64,000 nt of DNA from Crenothrix sp. D3 (GCA_002134785.1 MBQZ01000010.1:22276-86275), one strand, 5' to 3'. Positions 1 to 8,420 are shown, counted from the stretch's first letter. The notes: generated from the letters alone by a model not told the origin. Program-made: numbers and translations.

Positions 1-726
1 TGGTCTGGCGATGGCACGATTGCCGAAATGGAAAAAACTCCGAAAGTAAAACTTAACCTAATCCATTGCTATCGTTCGATGAACTACATCGCACGGCACA
101 TGGAAGAAAAATACAAAATTCCTTGGATTGAGTACAACTTTTTTGGCCCAACCAAAATTGCTGAATCCTTGCGCAAAATTGCCGCGTTATTCGATGAAAC
201 CATCCAAGCGGGCGCAGAACGTGTTATCGAGCGTTATAAAGCTGAATATGAAGCGGTAATCGCTAAATACCGTCCACGTTTGGAAGGTAAACGCGTGATG
301 TTGTATGTCGGTGGTTTACGTCCTCGCCACGTTATCGGTGCGTATGAAGATTTAGGCATGGAAGTGGTCGGTACGGGTTATGAATTTGGTCATAACGACG
401 ATTACGACCGTACTATCAAAGAAATGGGCAATGCCACGTTGATTTATGACGATGTCACTGGCTATGAATTTGAAGAGTTTGTAAAACGTGTCAAACCTGA
501 CTTAATCGGTTCAGGCATTAAAGAAAAGTACATTTTCCAAAAAATGGGTATTCCTTTCCGTCAAATGCACTCTTGGGATTATTCAGGCCCTTATCACGGT
601 TATGACGGCTTTGCTATTTTCGCCCGTGACATGGACATGACATTGAATAACCCTTGCTGGAAACAAGTTCAAGTGCCTTGGAAAAAAGCCGCTAATGAAC
701 CTGTAGCCGTTGCTGCCAGCGCGTAG
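1..726 (+). CDS. nifD: Nitrogenase MoFe protein alpha chain NifD (C-terminal half, 5' end outside window)
   Basis: The reading frame is open from base 1 (W-S-G-D-G-T...) and ends at TAG 724-726, so about 241 C-terminal residues of a roughly 490-residue protein are present. It is the alpha subunit of dinitrogenase, which carries FeMo-co and half of the P-cluster. The segment [12 protein letters not shown] near position 570 holds the His that ligates molybdenum in FeMo-co (His442 in Azotobacter numbering, from family knowledge). The tail is Ala-rich. nifK follows after about 180 bp that contain a repeat element. The promoter and nifH lie outside the window. Confidence 0.97.
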   Translation, partial: WSGDGTIAEMEKTPKVKLNLIHCYRSMNYIARHMEEKYKIPWIEYNFFGPTKIAESLRKIAALFDETIQAGAERVIERYKAEYEAVIAKYRPRLEGKRVMLYVGGLRPRHVIGAYEDLGMEVVGTGYEFGHNDDYDRTIKEMGNATLIYDDVTGYEFEEFVKRVKPDLIGSGIKEKYIFQKMGIPFRQMHSWDYSGPYHGYDGFAIFARDMDMTLNNPCWKQVQVPWKKAANEPVAVAASA

Positions 727-857
727 AAAATCCCCCCTAACCCCCCTTTTTCAAAGGGGGGAATGAATACTCTCTCTTCCCCCTTTCTTTGTAAAAGGGA
801 AGAGAAATGAATGCTCTCTCCTCCCCCTTTGTAAAAGGGGGATTGAGGGGGATTTAA
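727..857. repeat. C-rich/G-rich palindromic repeat between nifD and nifK
   Basis: The segment runs from a CCCCCCTTTTTC-type arm to a GGGGGATTGAGGGGGATTT arm with imperfect inner copies, so it can fold into a long hairpin. A close relative lies at 25224-25307 beside nifX. It looks like a non-coding MITE or REP-like repeat; open frames across it have no protein resemblance. Confidence 0.7.
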
Positions 858-907
858 AAATTTCATAAACGTTATCCACAGATTAGTGGTGCGTAGGAGC
901 TTTTATC

Positions 908-2479
908 ATGAGCCAAGACGTTGACAACATCCAAGCCAGTTATCCGTTATTCCGTACTGACGAATACAAGGATAACTTGCAAACCAAACGCGATAATTAC
1001 GAAGAGCGTCATCCGCAAGAAAAAATTGACGAAGTGTTTCAATGGACAACGTCCAAAGAATACCAAGAACTCAATTTTAACCGTGAAGCTCTGACCGTTA
1101 ACCCTGCTAAAGCCTGTCAACCATTAGGCGCGGTGTTATGCGCTTTAGGGTTTGAAAAAACCATGCCTTATGTTCATGGTTCACAAGGTTGCGTGGCATA
1201 TTTCCGTACTTACTTTAACCGTCATTTCAAAGAGCCAGTAGCGTGCGTATCGGATTCAATGACTGAAGACGCAGCGGTTTTTGGTGGTCAGAAAAACATG
1301 ATGGCAGGGTTAGAAAACTGTAAAGCCTTGTACAAACCTGACATTATTGCGGTCTCAACCACTTGTATGGCTGAAGTTATCGGTGACGACTTAAATGCGT
1401 TCATCAACAACTCAAAAAATGCAGGTCATATCGAACAAGATTTTCCAACGCCTTACGCACATACACCAAGCTTTGTCGGTAGCCATACCACAGGCTGGGA
1501 CAATATGTTTGAAGGTATGATTAAGTATTTTACTCGTACCACGATGGCAGACAAAGTTGTGGGTTCAAACGGTAAAATCAATCTTGTTCCAGGTTTTGAA
1601 ACTTACTTAGGCAATTTCCGCGTTATGCACCGCATGATGAAAGAAATGGGCGTAGGTTACACGTTGTTAAGTGATCCGTCTGAAGTCTTAGATACCCCTG
1701 CTGACGGTACTTTCCGTTTGTATGCAGGTGGTACAACCCAAGATGAAATCAAAGACGCACCCAATGCCATTGATACCCTATTATTGCAACCTTGGCAGTT
1801 AGATAAAACCAAAAAGTACATCAAAGATACATGGCATCAACCTGTATCGGCTATTAACATCCCGATGGGCTTAGCGTGGACTGACGAGTTTTTGATGAAA
1901 GTCTCTGAGCTAACTGGCAAACCAATTGCCGCCTCGTTGGAATTAGAACGTGGTCGTTTAGTGGACATGATGACCGACTCACACACTTGGTTACACGGCA
2001 AAAAGTTTGCCTTGTACGGTGATGCGGATTTCTGTATGGGCATGACACAATTCTTGTTAGAGCTAGGCGCAGAACCCACCGATGTATTGTGTAACCACGC
2101 TAACAAACGTTGGTTGAAAGCGATGCAAAAAATCTGTGCAGACTCACCTTACGGCAAAAACACCCAAATCCATATCAGCAAAGATTTGTGGCATTTCCGT
2201 TCGTTGATGTTCACTAACAAGCCTGATTTTATGATTGGCAACTCTTACGGCAAGTTTATTCAACGCGACACCTTGTACAAAGGCGAAGAGTTTGAAGTGC
2301 CATTAATCCGTTTAGGTTTCCCAATTTTCGACCGTCACCATCTGCACCGCATGACAACGTTAGGTTATGAAGGCGCGATGTACATCTTGACTACGCTGGT
2401 CAACACGGTGCTGGAACAATTGGATAAAGACACGCGTGGTATGGGTACAACTGACTACAACTACGATTTGGTTCGTTAA
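908..2479 (+). CDS. nifK: Nitrogenase MoFe protein beta chain NifK
   Basis: The 523-residue protein is full length for the beta subunit. It pairs with NifD to form the alpha2beta2 dinitrogenase and shares the P-cluster. Cys70, Cys95 and Cys153 fall at the positions of the three P-cluster cysteine ligands of the Azotobacter protein. GSQGC surrounds Cys95 and TTCMAEV surrounds Cys153. The ATG at 908 is preceded by TAGGAGC, a good ribosome site. It follows nifD in the same operon and precedes nifT. Confidence 0.98.
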   Translation: MSQDVDNIQASYPLFRTDEYKDNLQTKRDNYEERHPQEKIDEVFQWTTSKEYQELNFNREALTVNPAKACQPLGAVLCALGFEKTMPYVHGSQGCVAYFRTYFNRHFKEPVACVSDSMTEDAAVFGGQKNMMAGLENCKALYKPDIIAVSTTCMAEVIGDDLNAFINNSKNAGHIEQDFPTPYAHTPSFVGSHTTGWDNMFEGMIKYFTRTTMADKVVGSNGKINLVPGFETYLGNFRVMHRMMKEMGVGYTLLSDPSEVLDTPADGTFRLYAGGTTQDEIKDAPNAIDTLLLQPWQLDKTKKYIKDTWHQPVSAINIPMGLAWTDEFLMKVSELTGKPIAASLELERGRLVDMMTDSHTWLHGKKFALYGDADFCMGMTQFLLELGAEPTDVLCNHANKRWLKAMQKICADSPYGKNTQIHISKDLWHFRSLMFTNKPDFMIGNSYGKFIQRDTLYKGEEFEVPLIRLGFPIFDRHHLHRMTTLGYEGAMYILTTLVNTVLEQLDKDTRGMGTTDYNYDLVR

Positions 2480-2490
2480 TTGCTGGCTTA

Positions 2491-2523
2491 AAACCTGTCA
2501 GGTTTTAAAAACCTGACAGGTTT
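2491..2523. repeat. Perfect palindrome AAACCTGTCAGG...CCTGACAGGTTT
   Basis: A nearly perfect inverted repeat with a TTTTAAAA centre lies 12 bp after the nifK stop. The same sequence recurs at 21603-21632 beyond modG. As RNA it makes a stable hairpin that could protect the nifHDK 3' end or attenuate transcription into nifT; that role is inference. Confidence 0.75.
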
Positions 2524-2564
2524 AGTTGAACATCCCAACCTAATGCGCATAACGGAGAATCCTC

Positions 2565-2804
2565 ATGCCCAGTGTCATGCTGAAAAAAAACGCCGAAGGT
2601 AAATTAATCTTCTACGTTCCTAAAAAAGACTTAGAAGAAGTAGTAGAAAGCATTGAGTTCGATAGCCCAGAACAATGGGGCGGTGAAGTATCACTGAGTG
2701 ACGGTTCAAAATACTATTTTGAACCGCAGGCACAACCTGATTTTCCCATTACTTTACGCGCAAAACGCATAGATTCATTTCTAAGCTGCCTGTCCGGCAG
2801 TTAA
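2565..2804 (+). CDS. nifT: NifT/FixU family protein
   Basis: A 79-residue protein starting MPSVMLKK with the Y-F-E-P...D-F-P-I-T-L-R-A-K-R pattern of the NifT/FixU family, whose members are 70-80 residues and normally sit directly behind nifK, as here. The biochemical role is not known; a minor part in nitrogenase maturation has been proposed. GGAG lies 9 bp before the ATG. Confidence 0.92.
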   Translation: MPSVMLKKNAEGKLIFYVPKKDLEEVVESIEFDSPEQWGGEVSLSDGSKYYFEPQAQPDFPITLRAKRIDSFLSCLSGS

Positions 2805-2891
2805 CGATGGATAAAACACTCAGTGACTCACCTAGCGGTGAAATTTACTACATCATGCTGTTAATTACTACAGTTTTTAAGGAGAAGAATA

Positions 2892-3092
2892 ATGGCTCTT
2901 TATATCGTTGAAGCCGAATGTATTTCATGCGGCGATTGTGTTCCCGTCTGCCCCACCGATTCAATTACCGAAGGTGCAGTGGTGTTTAAAATCGATAAAA
3001 AAACCTGCACCGAATGTGAAGGGGATTTTGACAAACCGCAATGTGTACGCGTTTGTCCTATCGACAACTGCATACTGCCCATAGGAGCTTAA
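2892..3092 (+). CDS. 2[4Fe-4S] ferredoxin, nif-associated
   Basis: A 66-residue ferredoxin with two cluster motifs. The first is C-I-S-C-G-D-C with V-C-P following. The second begins C-T-E-C and has the enlarged loop before C-V-R-V-C-P typical of FdxN-like nif ferredoxins. AAGGAG lies just before the ATG. It sits between nifT and nifY (4 bp to nifY). By analogy it feeds electrons to cofactor assembly or nitrogenase; the specific partner is not visible. A second ferredoxin of the same type is at 14361-14639. Confidence 0.9.
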   Translation: MALYIVEAECISCGDCVPVCPTDSITEGAVVFKIDKKTCTECEGDFDKPQCVRVCPIDNCILPIGA

Positions 3093-3096
3093 TGCC

Positions 3097-3819
3097 ATGA
3101 GCCAGAACGCGCTATCACGGGAACTGGCTCTGCGCATCGGTCTTGCCGCCCGCGCTTTGCCTGATACATCGGTTCAACGCTTATTAACCGTGTTGACGGC
3201 GGCGTTGGGTTTGCCCATTACCGAAGAAAAACTCGCTACATTAAATTTAAAAACGTTGAAAACTGCCCACGATGGTGAGTTTTCCGAGATTGAAGAACCG
3301 CTATTGAAAAAAGCCGTTCATGCGTTAAAACACGCTCCAACAGAGGTTGCTAGTGATGCAACCGCGCCTAAGGTTGCCGCCTATCAAGACGGCGACATCC
3401 CCAGCTCGATACGCATAGCCTGCGCCAGTGATGACCAACTCAATGTTGATGGGCATTTTGGTTCTTGTAAACAATTCATGATTTACCAAGTATCGGCTAA
3501 CGAAGCCCGCTTAATTGAGGTGCGTGATACCGCGCAAATCAGTGAATTTGAAGAAGATAAAAACCGTTTTCGCTCCGAATTAATCGCCGATTGCCAAGTA
3601 TTGTATTTAGTGTCTGTCGGTGGCCCAGCGGCGGCTAAAGTCATTAAGTTAGGCATACACCCGATTAAATTACCTGCGGTGACTGCACTTGCTGAGGTAT
3701 TAACCGAATTACAACAAGTATTAGCAGGTTCACCACCACCGTGGTTAGCCAAAGTCATGGGTATCAGTGCCGAACAGCGGGTGAAATTCGCGTTTGAAGA
3801 GGCGGAGGCAGTCGAATGA
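3097..3819 (+). CDS. nifY: NifY-type FeMo-cofactor-binding protein
   Basis: The 240-residue protein has a helical N-terminal region (about residues 1-95) and a C-terminal NifX/NifB-like domain (about 105-225). The latter contains I-A-C-A-S-D-D-Q-L-N-V-D-G-H-F-G-S-C, the HFG signature of the dinitrogenase cofactor-binding family. NifY binds apo-dinitrogenase and the cofactor during maturation. AGGAG inside the end of the preceding ferredoxin serves as ribosome site. Its TGA overlaps the next ATG (ATGA), indicating translational coupling. It is distinguished from NifX (25309-25791) by the extra N-terminal domain. Confidence 0.9.
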   Translation: MSQNALSRELALRIGLAARALPDTSVQRLLTVLTAALGLPITEEKLATLNLKTLKTAHDGEFSEIEEPLLKKAVHALKHAPTEVASDATAPKVAAYQDGDIPSSIRIACASDDQLNVDGHFGSCKQFMIYQVSANEARLIEVRDTAQISEFEEDKNRFRSELIADCQVLYLVSVGGPAAAKVIKLGIHPIKLPAVTALAEVLTELQQVLAGSPPPWLAKVMGISAEQRVKFAFEEAEAVE

Positions 3820-4082
3820 TTAGCTCAGTGCAATTGCAAGCGGTCGCTGAACGCATAGACTCCGCGTATTTGGATGATTTTTTAATTGCCGAATTACGCA
3901 CCGAATTTGCACCGCTGCATTTTACTTATTGTTCAGATGATGATGTCGGCGGCGTGTCGCCTGTGCTAGAACATGATCGCTTTAATTTGTATTTGATTGA
4001 TGGACGCGAACATTGTTTAAAGCTCACCAATGATACAGAAACCGCGACTGGGTTGGTGGTTGCGGAAATTATGGGTGATTGA
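3816..4082 (+). CDS. Small nif-cluster protein, DUF6129-like
   Basis: An 88-residue acidic protein whose start codon overlaps the nifY stop. A conserved small protein of this size is often found directly after nifY in gammaproteobacterial nif clusters, and it resembles that family (DUF6129, from memory). No cysteine cluster motif, membrane segment or catalytic motif is visible, and its function is unknown. The coupling to nifY suggests it acts in the same maturation step. Confidence 0.75.
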   Translation: MISSVQLQAVAERIDSAYLDDFLIAELRTEFAPLHFTYCSDDDVGGVSPVLEHDRFNLYLIDGREHCLKLTNDTETATGLVVAEIMGD

Positions 4083-4086
4083 TGTC

Positions 4087-4833
4087 ATGAACGATTCCGT
4101 CAGCGTCCCCACTGCCGATTGCAGCCTCTGCCCATTTCGCGGCAAAACCCTGTTAATGGGTCGCTGTATGCCTGCCGATACTTGCGTACAAGTCGAAAGT
4201 GGACGACAAATTGACCGCTTCTTTCGGGTGAATCCCAACTACGCCGAGCAGTATTTACAAGATACTTTTTGGGAACGCCGCGCAATAGCAGTGCGTTATG
4301 CACCACAAAAAGCCCTGCTGGAATTAATAGACGATGAAGACGAAGTGGTGAGACGCGCAGTCGCGTATCGCTTACCGCAACAGCAATTGCAATATTTGCT
4401 ACACGATACCGACCGCGAAGTACGCATGACGGTTGCTGACCGTATCGCGCTGAACGAATTAGAGCAGCTTGCCAACGATAAAGACTACATCGTGCGCTTA
4501 ACCGTGGTGAAACGCCTGCCTGAAGGGCGATTGTTTCGCATGATACGCGACAAAGATTTACAAGTTAGAAAATTAGTCGCCACCCGTCTGCCCGAAGTCA
4601 GTTTAGGCTTGATGATAAATGACGATGCCCCCGAAGTGCGGCGCATTATCGCTCAGCGATTACCCGCTAGCGATTTAGCCCTATTACGCGGTGATGATGA
4701 TTGGTTAGTGCGTTATGCGGTTGCCGAACGTATTGCCGTGACTGAATTAGGCTGTTTGCTCAATGATGCAGAGCCAGATGTGCGCACTCTCGCACAACAA
4801 CGTTTACAAGCCCCGCCGCCATCGGAGGATTGA
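4087..4833 (+). CDS. 4Fe-4S leucine-rich-variant (LRV) repeat protein
   Basis: The 248-residue product starts at the ATG at 4087, four bases after the previous stop; an in-frame start at 4030 would run back through the preceding gene. Residues 11-35 hold C-S-L-C, then C-M-P-A-D-T-C, the four-cysteine FeS segment of the A. vinelandii LRV protein. Residues 60-240 are about eight LRV repeats of roughly 24 residues, with the recurring V-R-x-x-V-A-x-R-L-P pattern. This family was first described beside the Azotobacter nif genes; its function remains unknown. The FeS domain plus a curved repeat solenoid suggests a redox-sensitive binding scaffold (inference). Confidence 0.9.
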   Translation: MNDSVSVPTADCSLCPFRGKTLLMGRCMPADTCVQVESGRQIDRFFRVNPNYAEQYLQDTFWERRAIAVRYAPQKALLELIDDEDEVVRRAVAYRLPQQQLQYLLHDTDREVRMTVADRIALNELEQLANDKDYIVRLTVVKRLPEGRLFRMIRDKDLQVRKLVATRLPEVSLGLMINDDAPEVRRIIAQRLPASDLALLRGDDDWLVRYAVAERIAVTELGCLLNDAEPDVRTLAQQRLQAPPPSED

Positions 4834-4835
4834 TT

Positions 4836-5780
4836 ATGCTTGACGGACAACAGTTAGCAAAAATCTGTAAAAACACCTTGCCTACGCAAAATGACGAGGT
4901 GTTATTAAAAAAGATTCAAGCCCTCGTTCCTGAACACACCGTGCATTTAGCCCGCACCAGTGACGAATGGTATCGCTTAGGCGGCGTGGTCGATATGAAT
5001 GGCAAACGTATCGCCAACGATTTAATCGAATGGACAGAACGCACCTACATCGAATGCGGTAAAAATCTGCAAACCTTGATTGAACATACGCGGGAATCAC
5101 AACTTATCGCCACGCGGCAAACAGGCAACACCCTGTATTTTGTCATGCAGACAGGCAAAAAAGCCGAAGAATTCATACAAATCGACATCGACAAAACGCA
5201 CGAAATTTCCGACCGCTTGCTTGTGAACGATCAGCAACCGCCCGAAGACCTAGAAGAATTTATTGACCCGCTAGAACCCGATTGTATCGAAAGTTTCTGC
5301 ATTGGGACGGCACGTTACACTTATCGACGTAAAACTGACGTTGCAGTTTTCATGGATGAAATCAATAAACACCATATTGAAGAACATCCCGTACAGCGTT
5401 TTATGGACGATTGGAATCGCTCCACAGCAGGACAAAACGCTGCCTTATGCGACGACTGGATAGTGCGTCCTTATCGCCATATCGGGCGCTTTAACGAACA
5501 AATTATTAATATCGAACTGATTAACACCCAAAGCAAAAACATTCCCCGTTTAGAAGACAGTGCAGGCAAAAAAGGCGTGGCATTGCACACCCTGCTCACT
5601 CGTTTTGATAGACAAGCTGGCTATCCTTTTGCGTGGTTTTTTTACCTATTAAAAGGAAAATTAGTCACGCCACAAACAGGGGCGGCGGTGTTTAAAGACA
5701 TCAGCGGTGATTTTGCTTACTTACCCGAACGCGATATTGCGGTATTGAAAGACTGGATTAATACACCGTATAGCGTTTAA
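4836..5780 (+). CDS. Uncharacterised nif-cluster protein (314 aa)
   Basis: I do not recognise the family. The ATG at 4836 is chosen because GGAGG ends 7 bases before it; it begins two bases after the LRV stop. The protein is soluble, has no signal peptide or membrane segment, and has a few scattered cysteines (C-I-E-S-F-C near residue 148) without a standard cluster motif. The N-terminal third has alternating acidic and basic stretches. The C-terminal half is rich in aromatic residues (A-W-F-F-Y-L-L-K). Placement between the LRV protein and Nif11 in a tight + strand run suggests a nitrogen-fixation role. Confidence 0.8.
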   Translation: MLDGQQLAKICKNTLPTQNDEVLLKKIQALVPEHTVHLARTSDEWYRLGGVVDMNGKRIANDLIEWTERTYIECGKNLQTLIEHTRESQLIATRQTGNTLYFVMQTGKKAEEFIQIDIDKTHEISDRLLVNDQQPPEDLEEFIDPLEPDCIESFCIGTARYTYRRKTDVAVFMDEINKHHIEEHPVQRFMDDWNRSTAGQNAALCDDWIVRPYRHIGRFNEQIINIELINTQSKNIPRLEDSAGKKGVALHTLLTRFDRQAGYPFAWFFYLLKGKLVTPQTGAAVFKDISGDFAYLPERDIAVLKDWINTPYSV

Positions 5781-5810
5781 CAAACTTTTCACAACCCACA
5801 GGAGAAAACA

Positions 5811-6029
5811 ATGGCAATCGCCGACATCAAAGCTTTTTCAGAACAAGCTAAAACCGACACTGAACTTAAAGAAAAATTAGTCGCCTGTATGAAACTCAGA
5901 GAAATACTGAATCTGGCAAAAGAATACGGTTTTACTTTGGATGAAGTCGAACTTTATCCACCCAATGAACCGCAATTTACCGAAGAGCAGTTGTCAGAAA
6001 AAATGGCAAAAGCCTTGCTCAGAGTTTAA
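5811..6029 (+). CDS. Nif11 family protein
   Basis: A 72-residue protein with the Nif11 pattern: an N-terminal helix with a D-T-E-L-K-E-K-L motif, a central Y-G-F-T-L-D-E-V-E-L, and a C-terminal helix. In nif operons members are short stand-alone proteins of unknown role; elsewhere the same fold serves as a RiPP leader peptide. No core peptide or glycine-glycine cleavage site follows, so a RiPP precursor is unlikely here. AGGAG sits 6 bp before the ATG. Confidence 0.88.
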   Translation: MAIADIKAFSEQAKTDTELKEKLVACMKLREILNLAKEYGFTLDEVELYPPNEPQFTEEQLSEKMAKALLRV

Positions 6030-6036
6030 CACTCGG

Positions 6037-6083
6037 TAGAGACGCGATTTATCGCGTCTAAATCACTTAATCGCGTCTCTACA
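6037..6083. repeat. Palindrome GTAGAGACGCGAT...ATCGCGTCTCTAC
   Basis: Inverted arms at 6037-6049 and 6071-6083, with an inner partial arm at 6052-6060. It fills the gap between the Nif11 and SIR2-like genes and can form alternative hairpins. There is no T-run behind it, so it is a processing or attenuation repeat rather than a classic terminator. Confidence 0.7.
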
Positions 6084-6105
6084 CATCACCATTAAGGAAG
6101 TTGTT

Positions 6106-6969
6106 ATGTCTACCAGTATTTTTTCCGAAATCCTCGAAGGATTGTATGACAATACCATCGTGCCTTATTTAGGCTCTGGTGTACTGTTTGATGCCAAAAA
6201 CAAACAAACAGGTGCGCCCATGCCTGCCGATAGCAACAGTTTGATTTTAGCCATGAACAACGGCAACCCAATGGCTCCCAAACTCATGTATGAATTCCCA
6301 CGAGCAGCAATGAATCTGGAATTAAAACGTGGGCGCAACTTCCTCGGTCAATTTCTCACCAAACTCTACGGTGAAACCGAATGGACACGCGCCGCCGTAC
6401 ATGACTGGCTAGCCGAATGGCGACCCGATTACGTCATCGACATCAACCGTGATAGCCAATTACAAGACAGCTATAGTGACGAAGAACACTTTTTAATTGT
6501 CGGCGCAGCGCGTATTACCGCCAGCAATTTTCGCTTTAACTGCTACCACTATGACGGCAAAGAATACTTCGCCATCACTCAAGAACAACTCGACCCCACT
6601 TTTCCCATTTTGTTTAAACCAATGGGAACAGCTAAACCCGAACCCAGTTTTATCGCTTCCGATGCTGATTATGTCGATTACATCACCGAATTAATGGGCG
6701 GATTCGCCATTCCTGACGTACTCAAAGCCTACCGCAAAGACAAACGTTATTTATTGATTGGAATGCCACTAAACCGCGATTCTGAACGCATGGTCATGAG
6801 CGATATTACCTACGATGCTAAGCAACCAAGAGGTTGGGTATTAAACAAAAATCCTACGCCAAAAGAAGTATGCTATTGTAAAAAAATAGGCTTAGAAATT
6901 GTCAATGCCGATGTGCTGGATTTGTTGAATGCGGTGGGTTTTGATAGGGATAATCGTAAGACCGCATGA
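6106..6969 (+). CDS. SIR2-like domain protein, nif-associated
   Basis: The 287-residue product has the N-terminal I-V-P-Y-L-G-S-G-V of a SIR2 Rossmann fold (residues 17-25), a central F-K-P-M-G segment (about residue 167), and a later D-A-D-Y-V-D-Y-I. Sirtuin-type proteins have K-x-H-G where this one has K-P-M-G, so the usual catalytic His is replaced by Met. It may bind NAD or ADP-ribose-like ligands without deacylase activity (inference). AAGGAAG lies before the ATG. Similar SIR2-like genes are known in other nif clusters (family knowledge); the function is untested as far as I know. Confidence 0.8.
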   Translation: MSTSIFSEILEGLYDNTIVPYLGSGVLFDAKNKQTGAPMPADSNSLILAMNNGNPMAPKLMYEFPRAAMNLELKRGRNFLGQFLTKLYGETEWTRAAVHDWLAEWRPDYVIDINRDSQLQDSYSDEEHFLIVGAARITASNFRFNCYHYDGKEYFAITQEQLDPTFPILFKPMGTAKPEPSFIASDADYVDYITELMGGFAIPDVLKAYRKDKRYLLIGMPLNRDSERMVMSDITYDAKQPRGWVLNKNPTPKEVCYCKKIGLEIVNADVLDLLNAVGFDRDNRKTA

Positions 6970-6976
6970 AATTTTA

Positions 6977-7423
6977 ATGATTATTGAAAAAGCAACCGTT
7001 GAGGATATAACCGAGCTTTGCTGTTTGTTGGACATTTTATTTAGCCAAGAAATAGAATTTAAACCTGACTCTAACGCGCAACAGAGTGGATTACGCGCAA
7101 TTATAACGAATCCACAAGTGGGCATTATTTTGGTTGCACGTCACAATGATAACTTAGTTGGTATGGTTAATATTTTGTTTACCGTATCAACGGCTTTAGG
7201 TGGTCGAGTCGCCATTTTAGAAGATATGGTGGTATTGCCGTCTAAGCGCGGCTTGGGTGTTGGTTCACAGTTACTGAATGCCGCGATTGCCACAGCACGA
7301 GAAAATAACTGTCAACGGCTTACGTTATTGACCGATAGCGATAATGAAAAAGCACAGGGATTTTATGAGAAGCATGGTTTTACGCGTTCATCCATGTTGC
7401 CTTTTAGGTTGGTCTTAAGCTAA
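6977..7423 (+). CDS. GNAT family N-acetyltransferase
   Basis: A 148-residue GNAT-fold enzyme. The acetyl-CoA pyrophosphate loop is visible as R-G-L-G-V-G-S-Q-L-L, preceded by the beta4 strand E-D-M-V-V-L-P, and followed by N-E-K-A-Q-G-F-Y-E-K-H-G-F. The ATG at 6977, seven bases after the SIR2-like stop, begins M-I-I-E-K-A-T; an upstream in-frame start at 6929 would overlap the SIR2-like gene. The substrate is unknown. It may be co-transcribed with nifF, but nothing ties it to nitrogen fixation except location. Confidence 0.85.
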   Translation: MIIEKATVEDITELCCLLDILFSQEIEFKPDSNAQQSGLRAIITNPQVGIILVARHNDNLVGMVNILFTVSTALGGRVAILEDMVVLPSKRGLGVGSQLLNAAIATARENNCQRLTLLTDSDNEKAQGFYEKHGFTRSSMLPFRLVLS

Positions 7424-7443
7424 TAACACTTTGCGAGGAAATG

Positions 7444-7980
7444 ATGACTAAAGTAGGTATTTTTTTTGGCACCGATACGGGCAATACGCGGCGGATTGCA
7501 AAAGACATTTCCACAGCGTTAGGTTCAACGATTGCCGCTAAACCCGTCAATGTCCGCAATGCTACCGTCAGCGATATGCTGATGTATGACGTGTTAATTT
7601 TAGGCACACCGACTTATGGCGAAGGTGTATTACCTGGATTATCCACAGGGAACGCCACTGAAAGCTGGGAAGAATTTTTGCCCACGCTCGCAGGTCAAGA
7701 TTTTAGCGGTAAAAAAGTGGCAATTTATGGGCTAGGTAATCAAAAAAGTTACCCCAACGAATTTGTTGATGCCATGTTTTATTTATACGAACAGTTTGAA
7801 CAATGTAATGCCACCCTCATTGGCGCGTGGGCAACGGACGGTTATGAATTTAAAGCCTCTAAAGCCGTTGTCAATGAACAGTTTATTGGTCTAGTGTTAG
7901 ATCAAGAAAATCAAAAAGACCTCACACCCGACCGACTGAATGCGTGGTTAACAATGCTAGCAAAAGTGTGGGATGACTAA
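7444..7980 (+). CDS. nifF: Flavodoxin NifF
   Basis: A 178-residue long-chain flavodoxin. The FMN phosphate loop is G-T-D-T-G-N-T-R. The two FMN-flanking loops are seen as T-P-T-Y-G-E-G and G-L-G-N-Q-K-S-Y-P. Its length and the insert after G-V-L-P-G fit nif-type flavodoxins, which donate electrons to NifH. GAGG at 7435-7438 gives better spacing to the second of two adjacent ATGs (7444) than to the one at 7441. The end overlaps a possible upstream start of the Rieske gene. Confidence 0.93.
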   Translation: MTKVGIFFGTDTGNTRRIAKDISTALGSTIAAKPVNVRNATVSDMLMYDVLILGTPTYGEGVLPGLSTGNATESWEEFLPTLAGQDFSGKKVAIYGLGNQKSYPNEFVDAMFYLYEQFEQCNATLIGAWATDGYEFKASKAVVNEQFIGLVLDQENQKDLTPDRLNAWLTMLAKVWDD

Positions 7981-8008
7981 TCCAACAACCCTCAAAATAA
8001 GGATAGTC

Positions 8009-8374
8009 ATGACCAAGCGACCCCGTCAGCCCGTGTGTACCCGTCGTGAACTCGACGAAACCCCTTTTTTAATTCGCGCTATTCATTTTAAAAATCAGCC
8101 GACTTCTGCCATTGTTTTCGCCTTTGAAGGCATTGCATACTCGTACATCAACCACTGTATGCACATGAATCGCCCGTTAAACTGCGAACAAGATGCTGTT
8201 TTTGACGACACAGGGAAATATCTGCGCTGCTCCATGCACGGATTCATTTTTGATCCCACAACGGGAGAATGTCAAAGCCCCGTGTGTTTAGGGCAACGTT
8301 TACAAGCACTACGTTTAGAAGAAATTGACGGAACTCTTTATTTTGCCGAAAAGCATCTAATTTTGTCAGCCTAA
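8009..8374 (+). CDS. Rieske-type [2Fe-2S] ferredoxin
   Basis: A 121-residue protein with both Rieske motifs: C-M-H in N-H-C-M-H-M and C-S-M-H in R-C-S-M-H-G-F, followed by F-D-P-T-T-G-E-C. It has no oxygenase catalytic domain or membrane anchor, so it is a small soluble electron carrier. The ATG at 8009 with AAGGATA upstream is preferred. An in-frame ATG at 7973 that overlaps the nifF stop would add 12 residues. Rieske ferredoxins appear downstream of nif genes in other diazotrophs, but the partner is not known. Confidence 0.88.
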   Translation: MTKRPRQPVCTRRELDETPFLIRAIHFKNQPTSAIVFAFEGIAYSYINHCMHMNRPLNCEQDAVFDDTGKYLRCSMHGFIFDPTTGECQSPVCLGQRLQALRLEEIDGTLYFAEKHLILSA

Positions 8375-8420
8375 CAACTGATTCAACCGCGTATCTCCTC
8401 GTTCCCATACGCGATGTCAA

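Noticed and set aside
669..866. 65-residue minus-strand frame across the nifD end and repeat
   Set aside because: Consists of translated C-rich repeat and antisense nifD; no support as a gene.
2805..2891. Possible separate sigma-54 promoter between nifT and the ferredoxin gene
   Set aside because: No GG-N10-GC element of acceptable quality and no TGT-N10-ACA site; read-through from the upstream operon is more likely.
5811..6029. Nif11 protein as a RiPP precursor
   Set aside because: No Gly-Gly cleavage site or core peptide, and no lanthipeptide or other modifying enzyme nearby; the stand-alone nif version is the simpler reading.
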